Shown here one piece after another: positions 7,554 to 16,574 of a DNA stretch of 64,000 nt. This DNA comes from Pseudolabrys sp046292265 (GTDB lineage Bacteria; Pseudomonadota; Alphaproteobacteria; Rhizobiales; Xanthobacteraceae): positions 62,001-126,000 of the forward strand of contig JBKBRE010000002.1 in assembly GCA_046292265.1 (NCBI GenBank). The letters run 5' to 3'. Both the position numbers and the translations under genes were made by a program. Position 1 is the stretch's first letter, and each line of letters starts with the position of its first letter. The notes under the pieces are model-generated. The model ran no database searches, was not told the origin of the DNA, and was given only the letters and a program-made list of their open reading frames with translations.

Positions 7554-10519
7554 ACCGCCTCAAGGTCATGCCCGGATGCCGCCTCGACGCTCATCGCCAG
7601 CACCCGCGCGACGTGCAGCGGCTCACGCCCGCTGCCGTCGGCGATCTGGTGGCGGCAGGAGGTGCCGTCGGCCACCACCAACGCATCGTCCGGCGTCTTG
7701 CGCACCGCCGGCAGCAACGACAGCTCGGCCATCTTGAGCGAGACGTCGATGGTGGAGGCGTCGTAGCCGAACGCGCCGGCCATGCCGCAGCAGCTCGATT
7801 CCACCGTCTCCACGGAAAGCTCCGGCACCAGCTTGAGCACGCTTTCCACCGCGCCCATGGCGGCGAAGGACTTCTGGTGGCAGTGGCCGTGCAGCAGCGC
7901 CTTCTTCGGCAGCGGCGCGAGCGGCAGGTTCAACACGCCCTGCTTCTGCTCGCGCGCGAGGAATTCCTCCAAGAGCAGCGCGTTCGCCGCCAGCGCCTCG
8001 ACCGTCTCGCCTTTGAGCAGGGCCGGCAGCTCGTCGCGGAACGTGAACAGGCAGCTCGGCTCCAGTCCGACCACCGGCACGCCGCGCGAAACGAAAGGCG
8101 CGACCGCATCGAGCGTGCGCTGCATCTCGGCGCGCGCCTCATCGATCAGGCCGGCGGAAAGGAACGTGCGGCCGCAACAGAGCGGACGGTCATTGCCGTC
8201 CTTGGGCTGCGCGGCGTGGACATGATAGCCGCCGGCCAGCAGCACGTTCATGGCGGCGTCGATGTTCTCGCGCTCGAAGTAGCGGTTGAAGGTGTCGGCG
8301 AACAGCACCACCTCGCGCGCCGGCGCCTTGTTCTCGGCGCCGCGGTAGCGCCAGTCGGAGCGGTCGCGATAGATGTCCTTGCGCCATTTGGGCAGGCTGC
8401 GGCGCGCCGAGAAGCCGGCGAAAAGCTCCGAGGCGCGGCGCAACACCGGGCTGTCGTTGCGCAGGTTGAACCAGGAAGGGTGACGCGCCGCGAACGGCGC
8501 GTAGCGCGGCAGGTAGCCGATCAGCCGGTCGTGCAGTGACAGGCCGCGTTTCTTCACGCGCGCCGCCTGCACCTCGATCTTCATGCGCGCCATGTCGACG
8601 CCGGTCGGGCACTCGCGCCGGCACGCCTTGCAGGAGACGCACAGGCTCAGCGTCTCGGCCATTTCGTGCGAGGCCAGCGCGTCGCGCCCGAGCTGGCCGG
8701 TGATCGCCAGCCGCAGCGTGTTGGCCCGCCCGCGCGTGACGTCGCGCTCGTCATGGGTGACGCGGTAGCTTGGACACATCACGCCGCCCGCGAGCTTGCG
8801 GCAGGCGCCGTTGTTGTTGCACATCTCGACCGCGCCCTGGAAACCGCCGCCGCTGCCGGGATAGGCCGACCAGTCGAGATGCGTCTTGAGCTCGATGCCC
8901 TGATAGTCCGGCTTGTAGCGAAACAGCGAGCGGTCATCGAACTTCGGCGGCCGCACCACCTTGCCGGGATTGTAGAGGCCGTTCGGATCGAAGCGGTCCT
9001 TCACCTCCTCGAAGGCGCGGGCCAGCCGCGCGCCGAACATCGGCTCGTTGAACTCCGAGCGCACCAAGCCATCGCCGTGCTCGCCGGAATGCGAGCCCTT
9101 GTACTCGCGCACCATCGCGAAGGCTTCCTCCGCGATGCCGCGCATGGCATGGACGTCCTTCTCCAGGCGCAGGTTGAGGATCGGCCGCACGTGCAGGCAG
9201 CCGGAGCCCGCGTGCGCGTACCAGGTGCCGCGCGTGCCGTGCTTTTCGAAGATCGCGGTCAGGCGGCTGGTGTATTCGGCGAGATGCTCGAGCGGCACCG
9301 CGCAATCCTCGACGAAGGAGACCGGCTTTCCCTCCTCCTTCATCGACATCATGATGTTGAGGCCGGAGGTGCGCACCTCGGTGATGGCGGCCTGCAGCTC
9401 CGGGTTCAGCACCTCGACCACGCCGCCCCATTTGGCGCCCGTGTTGTTCCAGGAGAAACCGAGGTCGCCGACCAGCTCCTTGAGCTGGCGCAGGAGGCGC
9501 AGGTTCACCTCGTGGTCCTCGTCGCCGAACTCGACCAGCAGGATCGCTTCCGGCGCCTCGCGCACGAATTTTTCCAGCGTCGGCTGGAAAATCGGGATCT
9601 TGCGCGCGAGCTCGATCATGGTGAGGTCGATCAATTCGACCGCGATCGGCTTCAGCCGCACCAGGTGCTGCGCGGCGTTCATCGCCTCGTAGAAGCTGCC
9701 GAAATGCACGGCGCCGACCGCGCGGCGGCCGAGCAACGGCGACAGCTTCAATTCGATGCGGGTGGAGAAGCCGAGCGTGCCTTCCGAGCCGACCAGGAGG
9801 TGCGCGAGATTGACGTCGTTCTTGCCTGGCAGCAGCGCGTCGAGATTGTAGCCGCCGACGCGGCGCTGGACCTTGGGGAAGCGCGCCTCGATCTCGTTGG
9901 CCTCGCGTGCGCCGATGGCGAGCAGGTCCTTGACCAGCGGCCGCAGCGGCGCCGGAATGTCATTCAGGTTGCCGCCGATCCGGCCGAAATGCGCAAGGGT
10001 GCCATCGGCCAGAACGGCCTCGATCGACAGCACATTGTCGCGCATGGTGCCGTAGCGCAGCGAGCGGCCGCCGCAGGAGTTGTTGCCGGCCATGCCGCCG
10101 ATAGTGGCGCGCGAGGAGGTCGAGATGTCGACCGGGAACCACAGGCCTTGGGACTTGAGCTGACGGTTGAGATCGTCGAGCACGATGCCGGGCTCGACCG
10201 TGCAGCGCCTGCCCTTCACGTCGAGGTCGAGGATGCGGTTGAGGTACTTCGAGCAATCCACGACCAAGCTTTCGCCCACCGTCTGCCCGCTCTGCGAGGT
10301 GCCGCCGCCGCGGGCCAGCACCGTCACCCCGTCTGCCCGGGCAATTGCTATCGCCCGATCGGCTTCTTCGATGGTGCGCGGGGCGACGACGCCCAGGGGC
10401 GTGATCTGGTAATGCGATGCGTCGGTGGCGTAGCGGCCACGGCTGAAGCGGTCGAATTGCACGTCCCCGCTCAATTCGGCCTTCAGCCGCCGTTCCAAGC
10501 CAGGCCGGACTACCGCCAC
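7550..10519 (-). CDS. FAD-linked and Fe-S oxidoreductase, D-2-hydroxyacid dehydrogenase (YdiJ-like)
   Basis: A 989-residue two-part enzyme. Residues 40-530 are a GlcD/D-lactate-dehydrogenase type FAD domain (ARGGGTSQSGQTVG and TIGGMAGNNSCGGRSLRYG bind FAD; the C-terminal oxidase part has EHGDGLVRSEF). After about residue 560 comes a ferredoxin-like part with cysteines in CNNNGACRKLAGGVMCP and CVSCKACRRECPTGVD, then two CCG domains (PLCCGRTF, SSCCGMAG). This order matches E. coli YdiJ, a D-2-hydroxyglutarate dehydrogenase. The start is GTG at 10519. The neighbouring TRAP transporter and aminotransferase suggest 2-hydroxyacid oxidation; the exact acid is not shown. Confidence 0.88.
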   Translation of the reverse strand: MAVVRPGLERRLKAELSGDVQFDRFSRGRYATDASHYQITPLGVVAPRTIEEADRAIAIARADGVTVLARGGGTSQSGQTVGESLVVDCSKYLNRILDLDVKGRRCTVEPGIVLDDLNRQLKSQGLWFPVDISTSSRATIGGMAGNNSCGGRSLRYGTMRDNVLSIEAVLADGTLAHFGRIGGNLNDIPAPLRPLVKDLLAIGAREANEIEARFPKVQRRVGGYNLDALLPGKNDVNLAHLLVGSEGTLGFSTRIELKLSPLLGRRAVGAVHFGSFYEAMNAAQHLVRLKPIAVELIDLTMIELARKIPIFQPTLEKFVREAPEAILLVEFGDEDHEVNLRLLRQLKELVGDLGFSWNNTGAKWGGVVEVLNPELQAAITEVRTSGLNIMMSMKEEGKPVSFVEDCAVPLEHLAEYTSRLTAIFEKHGTRGTWYAHAGSGCLHVRPILNLRLEKDVHAMRGIAEEAFAMVREYKGSHSGEHGDGLVRSEFNEPMFGARLARAFEEVKDRFDPNGLYNPGKVVRPPKFDDRSLFRYKPDYQGIELKTHLDWSAYPGSGGGFQGAVEMCNNNGACRKLAGGVMCPSYRVTHDERDVTRGRANTLRLAITGQLGRDALASHEMAETLSLCVSCKACRRECPTGVDMARMKIEVQAARVKKRGLSLHDRLIGYLPRYAPFAARHPSWFNLRNDSPVLRRASELFAGFSARRSLPKWRKDIYRDRSDWRYRGAENKAPAREVVLFADTFNRYFERENIDAAMNVLLAGGYHVHAAQPKDGNDRPLCCGRTFLSAGLIDEARAEMQRTLDAVAPFVSRGVPVVGLEPSCLFTFRDELPALLKGETVEALAANALLLEEFLAREQKQGVLNLPLAPLPKKALLHGHCHQKSFAAMGAVESVLKLVPELSVETVESSCCGMAGAFGYDASTIDVSLKMAELSLLPAVRKTPDDALVVADGTSCRHQIADGSGREPLHVARVLAMSVEAASGHDLEAV

Positions 10520-10548
10520 GATACCTGTCCTTTCCGAGCCGCGTTACG

Positions 10549-10560
10549 CCTATGCATAGG
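10549..10560. promoter_or_regulatory. 12-base perfect palindrome in a divergent promoter region
   Basis: CCTATGCATAGG lies 30 bases upstream of the FAD/Fe-S dehydrogenase start and about 147 bases before the divergent aminotransferase gene. It is a candidate operator for one or both genes. No regulator gene is adjacent. Confidence 0.35.
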
Positions 10561-10706
10561 GGGTTGGTTGCTAAGCGGAAAACCGCTTGACCGCAATGTT
10601 GCATTCATAGTTCAACGCCACAAGCACCGCCCCCCAAGTGCCGGGACGGGCCCGTGGCCAACACCCACGAAAATCCTCTAGCTGCCGCTTTTAGGAGCGA
10701 TTGCCT

Positions 10707-11915
10707 ATGGCTCAGAATTCCTCGCGTCCGGTGGGGCGTCATTTTCTGCACATCCCCGGACCGTCGCCGCTGCCCGACCGCGTTCTGCGCGCGATGGATA
10801 CTCCCATCATCGACCACCGCGGCCCGGAATTCGCCAAGCTGGCCAGGAAGTGCCTCGACGGCATCAAGACCATCTTCAAGACCACGAACCCGGTCGTCAT
10901 CTACACCGCGACCGGCACCGGCGCTTGGGAAGCCGCGCTCACCAACACCATGTCGCCCGGCGACAAGGTGCTGATGGTCGAGACCGGCCAGTTCGCCACG
11001 CTGTGGAAGAAGATGGCTGAGCGCATCGGCCTCAAGGCTGAATTCATCAACACCGACTGGCGGAACGGCATCGATCCGAACGCGATCGAAAAGCACCTGC
11101 GCGCCGACAAGAACAAGGAGATCAAGGCCGTCGCCGTTCTGCACAACGAGACCTCGACCGGCGCGCTGGCGCCGATTGCCGAAGTGCGCAAGGCAATCGA
11201 CGCCGCCGGCCATCCGGCGCTCTTGATGGTGGACACCATTTCCTCGCTCGCCTCGGCCGACTATCGCCACGACGAATGGGGCGTGGACGTCTCGGTCGGC
11301 GGCGCGCAGAAGGGCCTGATGCTGCCGCCCGGCATGTCGTTCAACGCCGTCAGCGACAAGGCCCTGGCTGCGAGCAAGACCTCCACGATGCCGAAGTCGT
11401 TCTTCGCCTGGGACGACATGCTCGGCATGAACAAGGTCGGCTACTTCCCCTACACGCCGGCGACGCAGATGCTGCATGGCCTCGCCGAAGGCATCGCCAT
11501 GCTGCACGAGGAAGGGCTCGAGAACGTGTTCGCCCGCCATGAGCGGCTGGCGGAAGCCACCCGCCGCGCGGTCGCGGCCTGGGGCCTGGAGAACCTGAAC
11601 AAGAACACCAAGCAGCTTTCGCCGACCATCACGGCGGTGATGCTGCCGGAGGGCCACGACGCCGACAAGTTCCGCGCCATGGCGCTGGAGAACTTCAACA
11701 TCTCCTATGGCGCGAGCTTCGGCGCCTATGCCGGCAAGTATTTCCGCATCGGCCACCTCGGCGACGTCAACGAAGGCATGATGATCGGCGCGCTCGGCAT
11801 CACCGAGATGGCGCTCGTGTTCGCCGGCGTTCCGATCAAGAAGGGCGGCGTGCAGGCGGCGATGGACTATCTCGTCTCCGCGCAGAACAGCGGCACGCGC
11901 AAGGCGGCGGAGTAA
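10707..11915 (+). CDS. sgaA: Class V aminotransferase, serine-glyoxylate aminotransferase type
   Basis: A 402-residue PLP enzyme. The N-terminal HFLHIPGPSPLPDRVLRAM and IDHRGPEFAKL are typical of the alanine/serine-glyoxylate aminotransferase family. VDTISSLAS carries the PLP-ring aspartate and SVGGAQKGLMLPPG the Schiff-base lysine. The expected reaction is serine plus glyoxylate to hydroxypyruvate plus glycine. The ATG at 10707 is preferred (AGGAG at 10693-10697). It is divergent from a hydroxyacid dehydrogenase that could supply glyoxylate, and it ends at a strong terminator. The fold is certain; the amino donor is inferred. Confidence 0.88.
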   Translation: MAQNSSRPVGRHFLHIPGPSPLPDRVLRAMDTPIIDHRGPEFAKLARKCLDGIKTIFKTTNPVVIYTATGTGAWEAALTNTMSPGDKVLMVETGQFATLWKKMAERIGLKAEFINTDWRNGIDPNAIEKHLRADKNKEIKAVAVLHNETSTGALAPIAEVRKAIDAAGHPALLMVDTISSLASADYRHDEWGVDVSVGGAQKGLMLPPGMSFNAVSDKALAASKTSTMPKSFFAWDDMLGMNKVGYFPYTPATQMLHGLAEGIAMLHEEGLENVFARHERLAEATRRAVAAWGLENLNKNTKQLSPTITAVMLPEGHDADKFRAMALENFNISYGASFGAYAGKYFRIGHLGDVNEGMMIGALGITEMALVFAGVPIKKGGVQAAMDYLVSAQNSGTRKAAE

Positions 11916-11936
11916 GCGGCCCGATCGATCTGAAAT

Positions 11937-11970
11937 GAAAACGGCCGGGCTTGCCCGGCCGTTTTTGTTT
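11937..11970. terminator. Bidirectional rho-independent terminator
   Basis: AAAACGGCCGGGC, TT, GCCCGGCCGTTTTTG forms a long hairpin with A-tract before and T-tract after, so it can stop transcription from the aminotransferase (plus) and from the convergent hydrolase (minus). Confidence 0.8.
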
Positions 11971-11987
11971 GGGGCGGCTTCTTATCT

Positions 11988-12074
11988 GTCATCGCCGGGC
12001 TTGACCCGGCGATCCCGATGAGGATGGCACAATGCCCGCCTAAGCGAGATGGCCGGGACAAGCCCGGCCATGAC
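11988..12074. repeat. Composite palindromic repeat, class A copy 2
   Basis: It starts GTCATCGCCGGGC and ends GCCCGGCCATGAC, with two hairpins and a core containing CCTAAGCGAGATGG. It lies between two convergent genes. Confidence 0.8.
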
Positions 12075-12083
12075 AAGCAAGGG

Positions 12084-12899
12084 CTACGCCGCGACGGCCC
12101 AGCCGCTGATCTCGGCTACGCGCTTGGTGAAATCGGCGACCGCCTTCAGCGTCGCCTCCGGCGCGTCACGCTGCGGCGAATGCCGCGCGCCGGGCAAGAG
12201 CGCGATTTCGACCGGGCAGTAGCATTCGCGCTCCGCCGCCTCGATCTGCCTCACCGTGCCGTACTGGTCGTTCTCGCCCTGCACGATCAGGACCGGCACC
12301 CGGATGTAGGCGAGTTGCTCGGTGATATCCCACTTGCGGAAGGCGGGATCGAGCCAGGCGCCGTTCCAGCCCTCGAAGGCGCAATCCACGTCCTTGTGCC
12401 AGCGCGCCAGCCGCTGGCGCAGGTCGCCGGTCGCATAGGCCTGCCGCGCCTCCTCGATGGCGGCGATCCCCATGTCCTCGGTGAAGAAGTGCGGCGCCAT
12501 GAGGACGAGCCCGCCGAGCCGGTGGTCCTGGTGCGTGCCGGCGTAGATGGCGGCGATCGAGGCGCCGTCGCTGTGGCCGAACAGCAGGCCGCGCCGGAAG
12601 CCGATCGCATCGAGCAGCGCGGGCAGCACGTCGCGCGCCTCGTCGTGCATGTAGGACAAGGGCCGCGGCAACACGCAGGGACTCGACTGGCCGTAGCCGG
12701 CGCGCGAATAGACGAAGACGCCGAGCCCGGTCGCCTTCTGCACCTTGTCCGGGAAATCGCCCCAGAGCCCGACACAGCCGAGGCCTTCATGCAGCAAGAC
12801 GATGGTCGGCGCCCGCTCCGGCCGCGGGCCGATCATGCGGTATTCGAGACGCTGGGTGCCGATGTCGAGGAAGCCGGAGTCGTTTAATTGCATTGTCAT
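12084..12899 (-). CDS. Alpha/beta hydrolase
   Basis: A 271-residue protein of the alpha/beta hydrolase fold. The oxyanion region is TIVLLHEGLGCVGLW, the nucleophile elbow is FGHSDGAS with the catalytic serine, the acid is expected in QGENDQYG and the histidine in GARHSPQRD. It resembles esterases and C-C hydrolases of aromatic ring-cleavage pathways, but the substrate is not clear. Start ATG at 12899; 12893 is an alternative. The frame stays open upstream into a palindromic repeat, and that part is not counted as coding. Confidence 0.82.
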   Translation of the reverse strand: MTMQLNDSGFLDIGTQRLEYRMIGPRPERAPTIVLLHEGLGCVGLWGDFPDKVQKATGLGVFVYSRAGYGQSSPCVLPRPLSYMHDEARDVLPALLDAIGFRRGLLFGHSDGASIAAIYAGTHQDHRLGGLVLMAPHFFTEDMGIAAIEEARQAYATGDLRQRLARWHKDVDCAFEGWNGAWLDPAFRKWDITEQLAYIRVPVLIVQGENDQYGTVRQIEAAERECYCPVEIALLPGARHSPQRDAPEATLKAVADFTKRVAEISGWAVAA

Positions 12900-12914
12900 C
12901 CGGAGCGCTTTTTT

Positions 12915-13015
12915 GTCATGGCCGGGCTTGTCCCGGCCATCTCGCTTAGGAGGGCAAAGTGCGTCCCTAAGCGGGATCACCGGGTCACGCCGCTCCGCGG
13001 CGGCCCGGTGATGAC
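12915..13015. repeat. Composite palindromic repeat, class A copy 3
   Basis: GTCATGGCCGGGC at the left and GCCCGGTGATGAC at the right, with CCTAAGCGGGATCACC in the core. The flanking bases extend the terminal inverted repeat to TTGTCAT/ATGACAA. It separates the CoA ligase gene from the hydrolase gene on the same strand. Confidence 0.8.
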
Positions 13016-13019
13016 AAAG

Positions 13020-14618
13020 TTATATCTGCCCTTCCGCCCGCAGCTTGAAGCGCTGGATCTTGCCGGTCGCCGTCTTCGGCAGGTCGATACGGAACTCGAT
13101 CCAGCGCGGATACTTGAACGGCGCGAGCTTCTGCTTCACGTGTTCCTGCAACGCGGCGACGAGCTCTTCGGTTGCCTTCTCCGGCACCTTCAGCACCACG
13201 AAGGCCTTCGGCTTGACCAGGCGCTGCTCATCGAACCAGCCGACCACCGCCGCCTCCAGCACTTCCGGATGCGACGACAACGCCGCCTCGACCTCGAACG
13301 GCGAGACGTACATGCCCGACACTTTCAGCATGTCATCGGCGCGGCCGCAGCAGACGAAGTAGCCGTCTTCGTCCTGGTAGTATTTGTCGCCGCAGCGGGT
13401 CCACTCCCCGCGGAAGGTGTCGCGCGACTTCTCGCGGTTGTTCCAGTACATCACCGCACTGGTCGGCCCGCGCACGTAGAGTTCGCCCAGTTCGCCCTGC
13501 GGCACGGTCTCGCCGTTCTCGCCGACGAGTTTGACTTCGTAGCCGGGCACGCCCTTGCCGGTGGTGCCGTACTTGTTCTGGCCGGGCCGGTTGGTGAGGA
13601 AGATGTGCAGCATCTCGGTGGTGCCGAGGCCGTCGGAAATCTCGATGCCGTAGCGTTCGAAGAACCGCTTCGCCACCTCCTCCGGCAGCGCCTCGCCGGC
13701 CGACTGGCAGCGCCGCAGCTTCACTTCCGACTTTGCCGGCGCGTTCGGGCTATTGAGGAAGGCCGCATAGAAGGTCGGCACGCCGAAGAAGGCCGTGATC
13801 GGGTAGTTGCGCAGGATCGCAGAAACGCCGTCCGGCGTAGGCCGCTCGGGATTGAGGATCACGCTGGCGCCGACCGAAAGCGGAAACGTCAGCGCGTTGC
13901 CGAGCCCGTAGGCGAAGAACAGCTTGGCGACGGAATGGACGAGGTCGCTTTCCTTCAAGCCCATCACCGGCGTGCCGTAGAGGTCCGCGGTGAGCTTGAG
14001 GCTCGCGTGCACGTGCACCGCGCCTTTCGGCTTGCCGGTCGAGCCGGAGGTGTAGAGCCAGAACGCTATGTCGTCGCAGGTGGTCGGCGCCGTGTAGGGC
14101 TCCGGCTCGTCGGCGCCGATGACGTCCTCGAACAGGCGATAGCCGTGCGGATTGTCGCCGGCGACGATGACGTGGGCAAGATCGGGATTTTCGCCGATCA
14201 GCTTCTCGAATTTCGGAAACAGCGCCTCCGACACCACCAGGCACCTGGCGCGGCTGTCGGCGAGCATGAAGCGGTAGTCGTCCTCGGTCAGCAGCGTGTT
14301 GACCGGCACGGCGACGATGCCGGCCTTCAGGCAGCCGAGAAAGGCGACCGGCCAGTCCACGGTGTCGAGCATGGCCATCAGCACGCGCTCCTCGCGGCGG
14401 ATGCCGAGACCGCGCAGCGCGGCGCCGAAGCGGGCGACGCGCTCGGACAACTGGCCGTAGGTGAGCTTGCGGCGGCCGTCGTCGAAGGCGAGCTTGCCGG
14501 CGCGGCCGGCGGCGAGATTGCGCTCCAGCACGTCCGCGGCGAAATTGTACTCGCGCGGGACCGCGCCCATTGCGGCGGGCGCGGCCGCCTGCGCCACGCG
14601 CGCTTCAGCCGTTGCCAT
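13020..14618 (-). CDS. Benzoate-CoA ligase family protein
   Basis: A 532-residue AMP-forming acyl-CoA synthetase. The P-loop YTSGSTGKPKGAVH is near residue 190, the adenine-binding motif GLGTTEMLHIFLTN near 335, the hinge CGRADDMLKVSGMYVSP near 425, and the catalytic lysine in LPKTATGKIQRFKLR at the C-terminus. The spacing and the AEGL-like GLGTTEM element fit the benzoate/4-hydroxybenzoate-CoA ligase group, which activates aromatic acids for CoA-dependent degradation. The start has a good ribosome binding site (GGGAGGA). No benzoyl-CoA reductase or box genes lie in the window, so the substrate is inferred. Confidence 0.85.
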   Translation of the reverse strand: MATAEARVAQAAAPAAMGAVPREYNFAADVLERNLAAGRAGKLAFDDGRRKLTYGQLSERVARFGAALRGLGIRREERVLMAMLDTVDWPVAFLGCLKAGIVAVPVNTLLTEDDYRFMLADSRARCLVVSEALFPKFEKLIGENPDLAHVIVAGDNPHGYRLFEDVIGADEPEPYTAPTTCDDIAFWLYTSGSTGKPKGAVHVHASLKLTADLYGTPVMGLKESDLVHSVAKLFFAYGLGNALTFPLSVGASVILNPERPTPDGVSAILRNYPITAFFGVPTFYAAFLNSPNAPAKSEVKLRRCQSAGEALPEEVAKRFFERYGIEISDGLGTTEMLHIFLTNRPGQNKYGTTGKGVPGYEVKLVGENGETVPQGELGELYVRGPTSAVMYWNNREKSRDTFRGEWTRCGDKYYQDEDGYFVCCGRADDMLKVSGMYVSPFEVEAALSSHPEVLEAAVVGWFDEQRLVKPKAFVVLKVPEKATEELVAALQEHVKQKLAPFKYPRWIEFRIDLPKTATGKIQRFKLRAEGQI

Positions 14619-14899
14619 TGCTGTTTTCCTCCCGAAACGGCGGCATTATGCAGAGCGCCCCGAAACACCGCAACGGCGGGCCGATGCGGCCGCGAACTAT
14701 GATTCCGAGGCGGATTTCCAGGCCGAATGTCGATGCCCGCGGGCCGGCCGGCGCGCCCCGGGGAGGAAGGGGCCGCCGCAGCGGCCGGGGCGGCATCACG
14801 GCCATGCCGACAGCGGCGCCGGCAGGACCTATAATCCGGCCAGCCGACCGGCTATAAGGCCGGCCATATCCGAACAGCCCGAGCAAGGGAGAGGGACCC

Positions 14900-16204
14900 A
14901 TGGACGATCTCACGCGCGATCTGCACAAGATCACGGCCGACGACATCAACCCGCGCTACAAGTGGGACCGCCCGCTGCCCGCCCTCGGCACGATGGGCGT
15001 CGATTTCGAGGAGCGTGTCGACTACCGCCGCATGCACCGCTACCGCCTCGGCCGCGCCAAGCAGGCGCTGGAGCGATCGGAGTGCGGCGCACTGCTCGTG
15101 TTCGACGTCAACAACATCCGCTACGTCACCTCGACCAAGATCGGCGAATGGGAGCGCGACAAGATCTCGCGCTGGGCGCTGCTGACCAAGTCGAGCGACG
15201 ATCCGATCATCTGGGACTTCGGCTCGGCCGCCGTGCACCACCGCCTCTATTCGCCGTGGCTGAAACCCGAGAACTGCAAGGCCGGCGTGCTCGGCCTGCG
15301 CGGCACCATCCAGCCCGACTTCGGCCTGATGGCGAAGCACGCCAAGGAGATCTTCGGCCTGCTGCGCGACGCGGGCGTCGAGAAGATGCCGGTCGGCGTC
15401 GACATCATCGAGCCGGCGATGATGTTCGAGCTGCAGAAGCTCGGCATCAAGATCGTCGACGGCCAGCAGGTCATGCTCGAGGCGCGCGAGATCAAATCGC
15501 AGGACGAGATCGCGCTCCTGAACCGCGCCGCCGCGATGGTCGACGGCGCCTACGACCTGGTCAACGAGAAGCTGCGTCCGGGCGTACGCGAGAACGACAT
15601 CGTCGCCATGGTCAACGAGTTCCTCTATCGCCACGGCTCCGACGACGTGGAAGCGGTGAACGCCATCTCCGGCGAGCGCTGCAACCCGCACCCGCACAAC
15701 TTCACCGACCGCATGATCCGCCCTGGCGACCAGGCCTTCTTCGACATCCTGCAGTCGTTCATGGGCTACCGCACCTGCTACTACCGCACCTTCAACGTCG
15801 GCCGCGCCACTCCGGCGCAGCACGACGCCTACAAGAAGGCGCGCGAATGGATCGACCTCGCCATCGAGCGCATCAAGCCGGGCGTCACCACCGCGCACAT
15901 CTGCGAGGTGTTCCCGAAGGCGCCGGAATTCGGCTTCCCGGACGAGATCTCGGCCTTCGGCCTGCAGTTCGCGCACGGCCTCGGCCTGGCGCTGCACGAG
16001 CGGCCGATCATCTCGCGTGTGATCTCGATGGAGCATCCGACCGAAATCAAGGAAGGCATGGTGTTCGCGATCGAGACCTACTGCCCGGCAACCGACGGCG
16101 CCTCCGCCGCCCGCATCGAGGAAGAAGTGGTGGTCACCGACAAGGGCTGCCGCCTGATCTCGTTGTTCCCGGCGGAAGAGCTGCCGATCGCCAACCGGTA
16201 CTGA
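14900..16204 (+). CDS. M24 (pita-bread) family peptidase homologue with altered metal site
   Basis: A 434-residue protein. The N-terminal creatinase-like half (residues 40-200) contains LLVFDVNNIRYVTS. The C-terminal pita-bread half keeps D282 (AFFDILQSF), H359 (FAHGLGLALHERP), E392 (AIETY) and E407 (RIEEEVVVT). The second metal aspartate, expected 11 residues after D282 in the GYxxD pattern, is C293 (GYRTCYYRTF). Family members are aminopeptidases, prolidases, creatinase and the DMSP lyase DddP. The Asp-to-Cys change argues against a standard dimetal peptidase. It is preceded by GGGAGAGGGA and divergent from the CoA ligase. Confidence 0.82.
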   Translation: MDDLTRDLHKITADDINPRYKWDRPLPALGTMGVDFEERVDYRRMHRYRLGRAKQALERSECGALLVFDVNNIRYVTSTKIGEWERDKISRWALLTKSSDDPIIWDFGSAAVHHRLYSPWLKPENCKAGVLGLRGTIQPDFGLMAKHAKEIFGLLRDAGVEKMPVGVDIIEPAMMFELQKLGIKIVDGQQVMLEAREIKSQDEIALLNRAAAMVDGAYDLVNEKLRPGVRENDIVAMVNEFLYRHGSDDVEAVNAISGERCNPHPHNFTDRMIRPGDQAFFDILQSFMGYRTCYYRTFNVGRATPAQHDAYKKAREWIDLAIERIKPGVTTAHICEVFPKAPEFGFPDEISAFGLQFAHGLGLALHERPIISRVISMEHPTEIKEGMVFAIETYCPATDGASAARIEEEVVVTDKGCRLISLFPAEELPIANRY

Positions 16205-16248
16205 GCAAACGCGGGGCGCGCCGTCGGCGGCGCGCCCTGCCCGCGGTC

Positions 16249-16476
16249 ATGAAGATCAACGCCCCCCGCTATGTCTCGCCCAAGGAACGCGCGGAGAACC
16301 GTGCGCGGTGGCTGCGCTTCGCCTATGGCGTGGTGGTGGCGATCCCCGTGCTCGTGGCGCTGATGATGGTCGGCTACAGCGACCAGGCGCCCGCATGGCT
16401 GCGCGCGTTCACCCTGGCGCTGGACGGCGCGCTGGGCCAGTCGGTGCTCTGGCTGATCCAGAAGCTGATGGCGTGA
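16249..16476 (+). CDS. Small single-span membrane protein, unknown
   Basis: A 75-residue protein, MKINAPRYVSPKERAENRAR at the N-terminus, then a helix (FAYGVVVAIPVLVALMMVGY) and a moderately hydrophobic C-terminal half. The positive N-terminus predicts an inside orientation. It lies 44 bases after the M24 gene and about 100 before the DUF983 gene. No family is recognised. Confidence 0.55.
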   Translation: MKINAPRYVSPKERAENRARWLRFAYGVVVAIPVLVALMMVGYSDQAPAWLRAFTLALDGALGQSVLWLIQKLMA

Positions 16477-16574
16477 GCGGGCTACCGCCCGGCGCAAGGC
16501 AGCCGTGCGGCCCGGGCGGGTGGCGCAAGGCCGGTGCAGACGCTATCTCCTGAGGACCCTGGAGAGCCTCCCTG

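Noticed and set aside
16211..16240. GC hairpin after the M24 gene as terminator
   Set aside because: The stem GGCGCGCCG/CGGCGCGCC is strong but has no T-run, and a small gene starts just after it.
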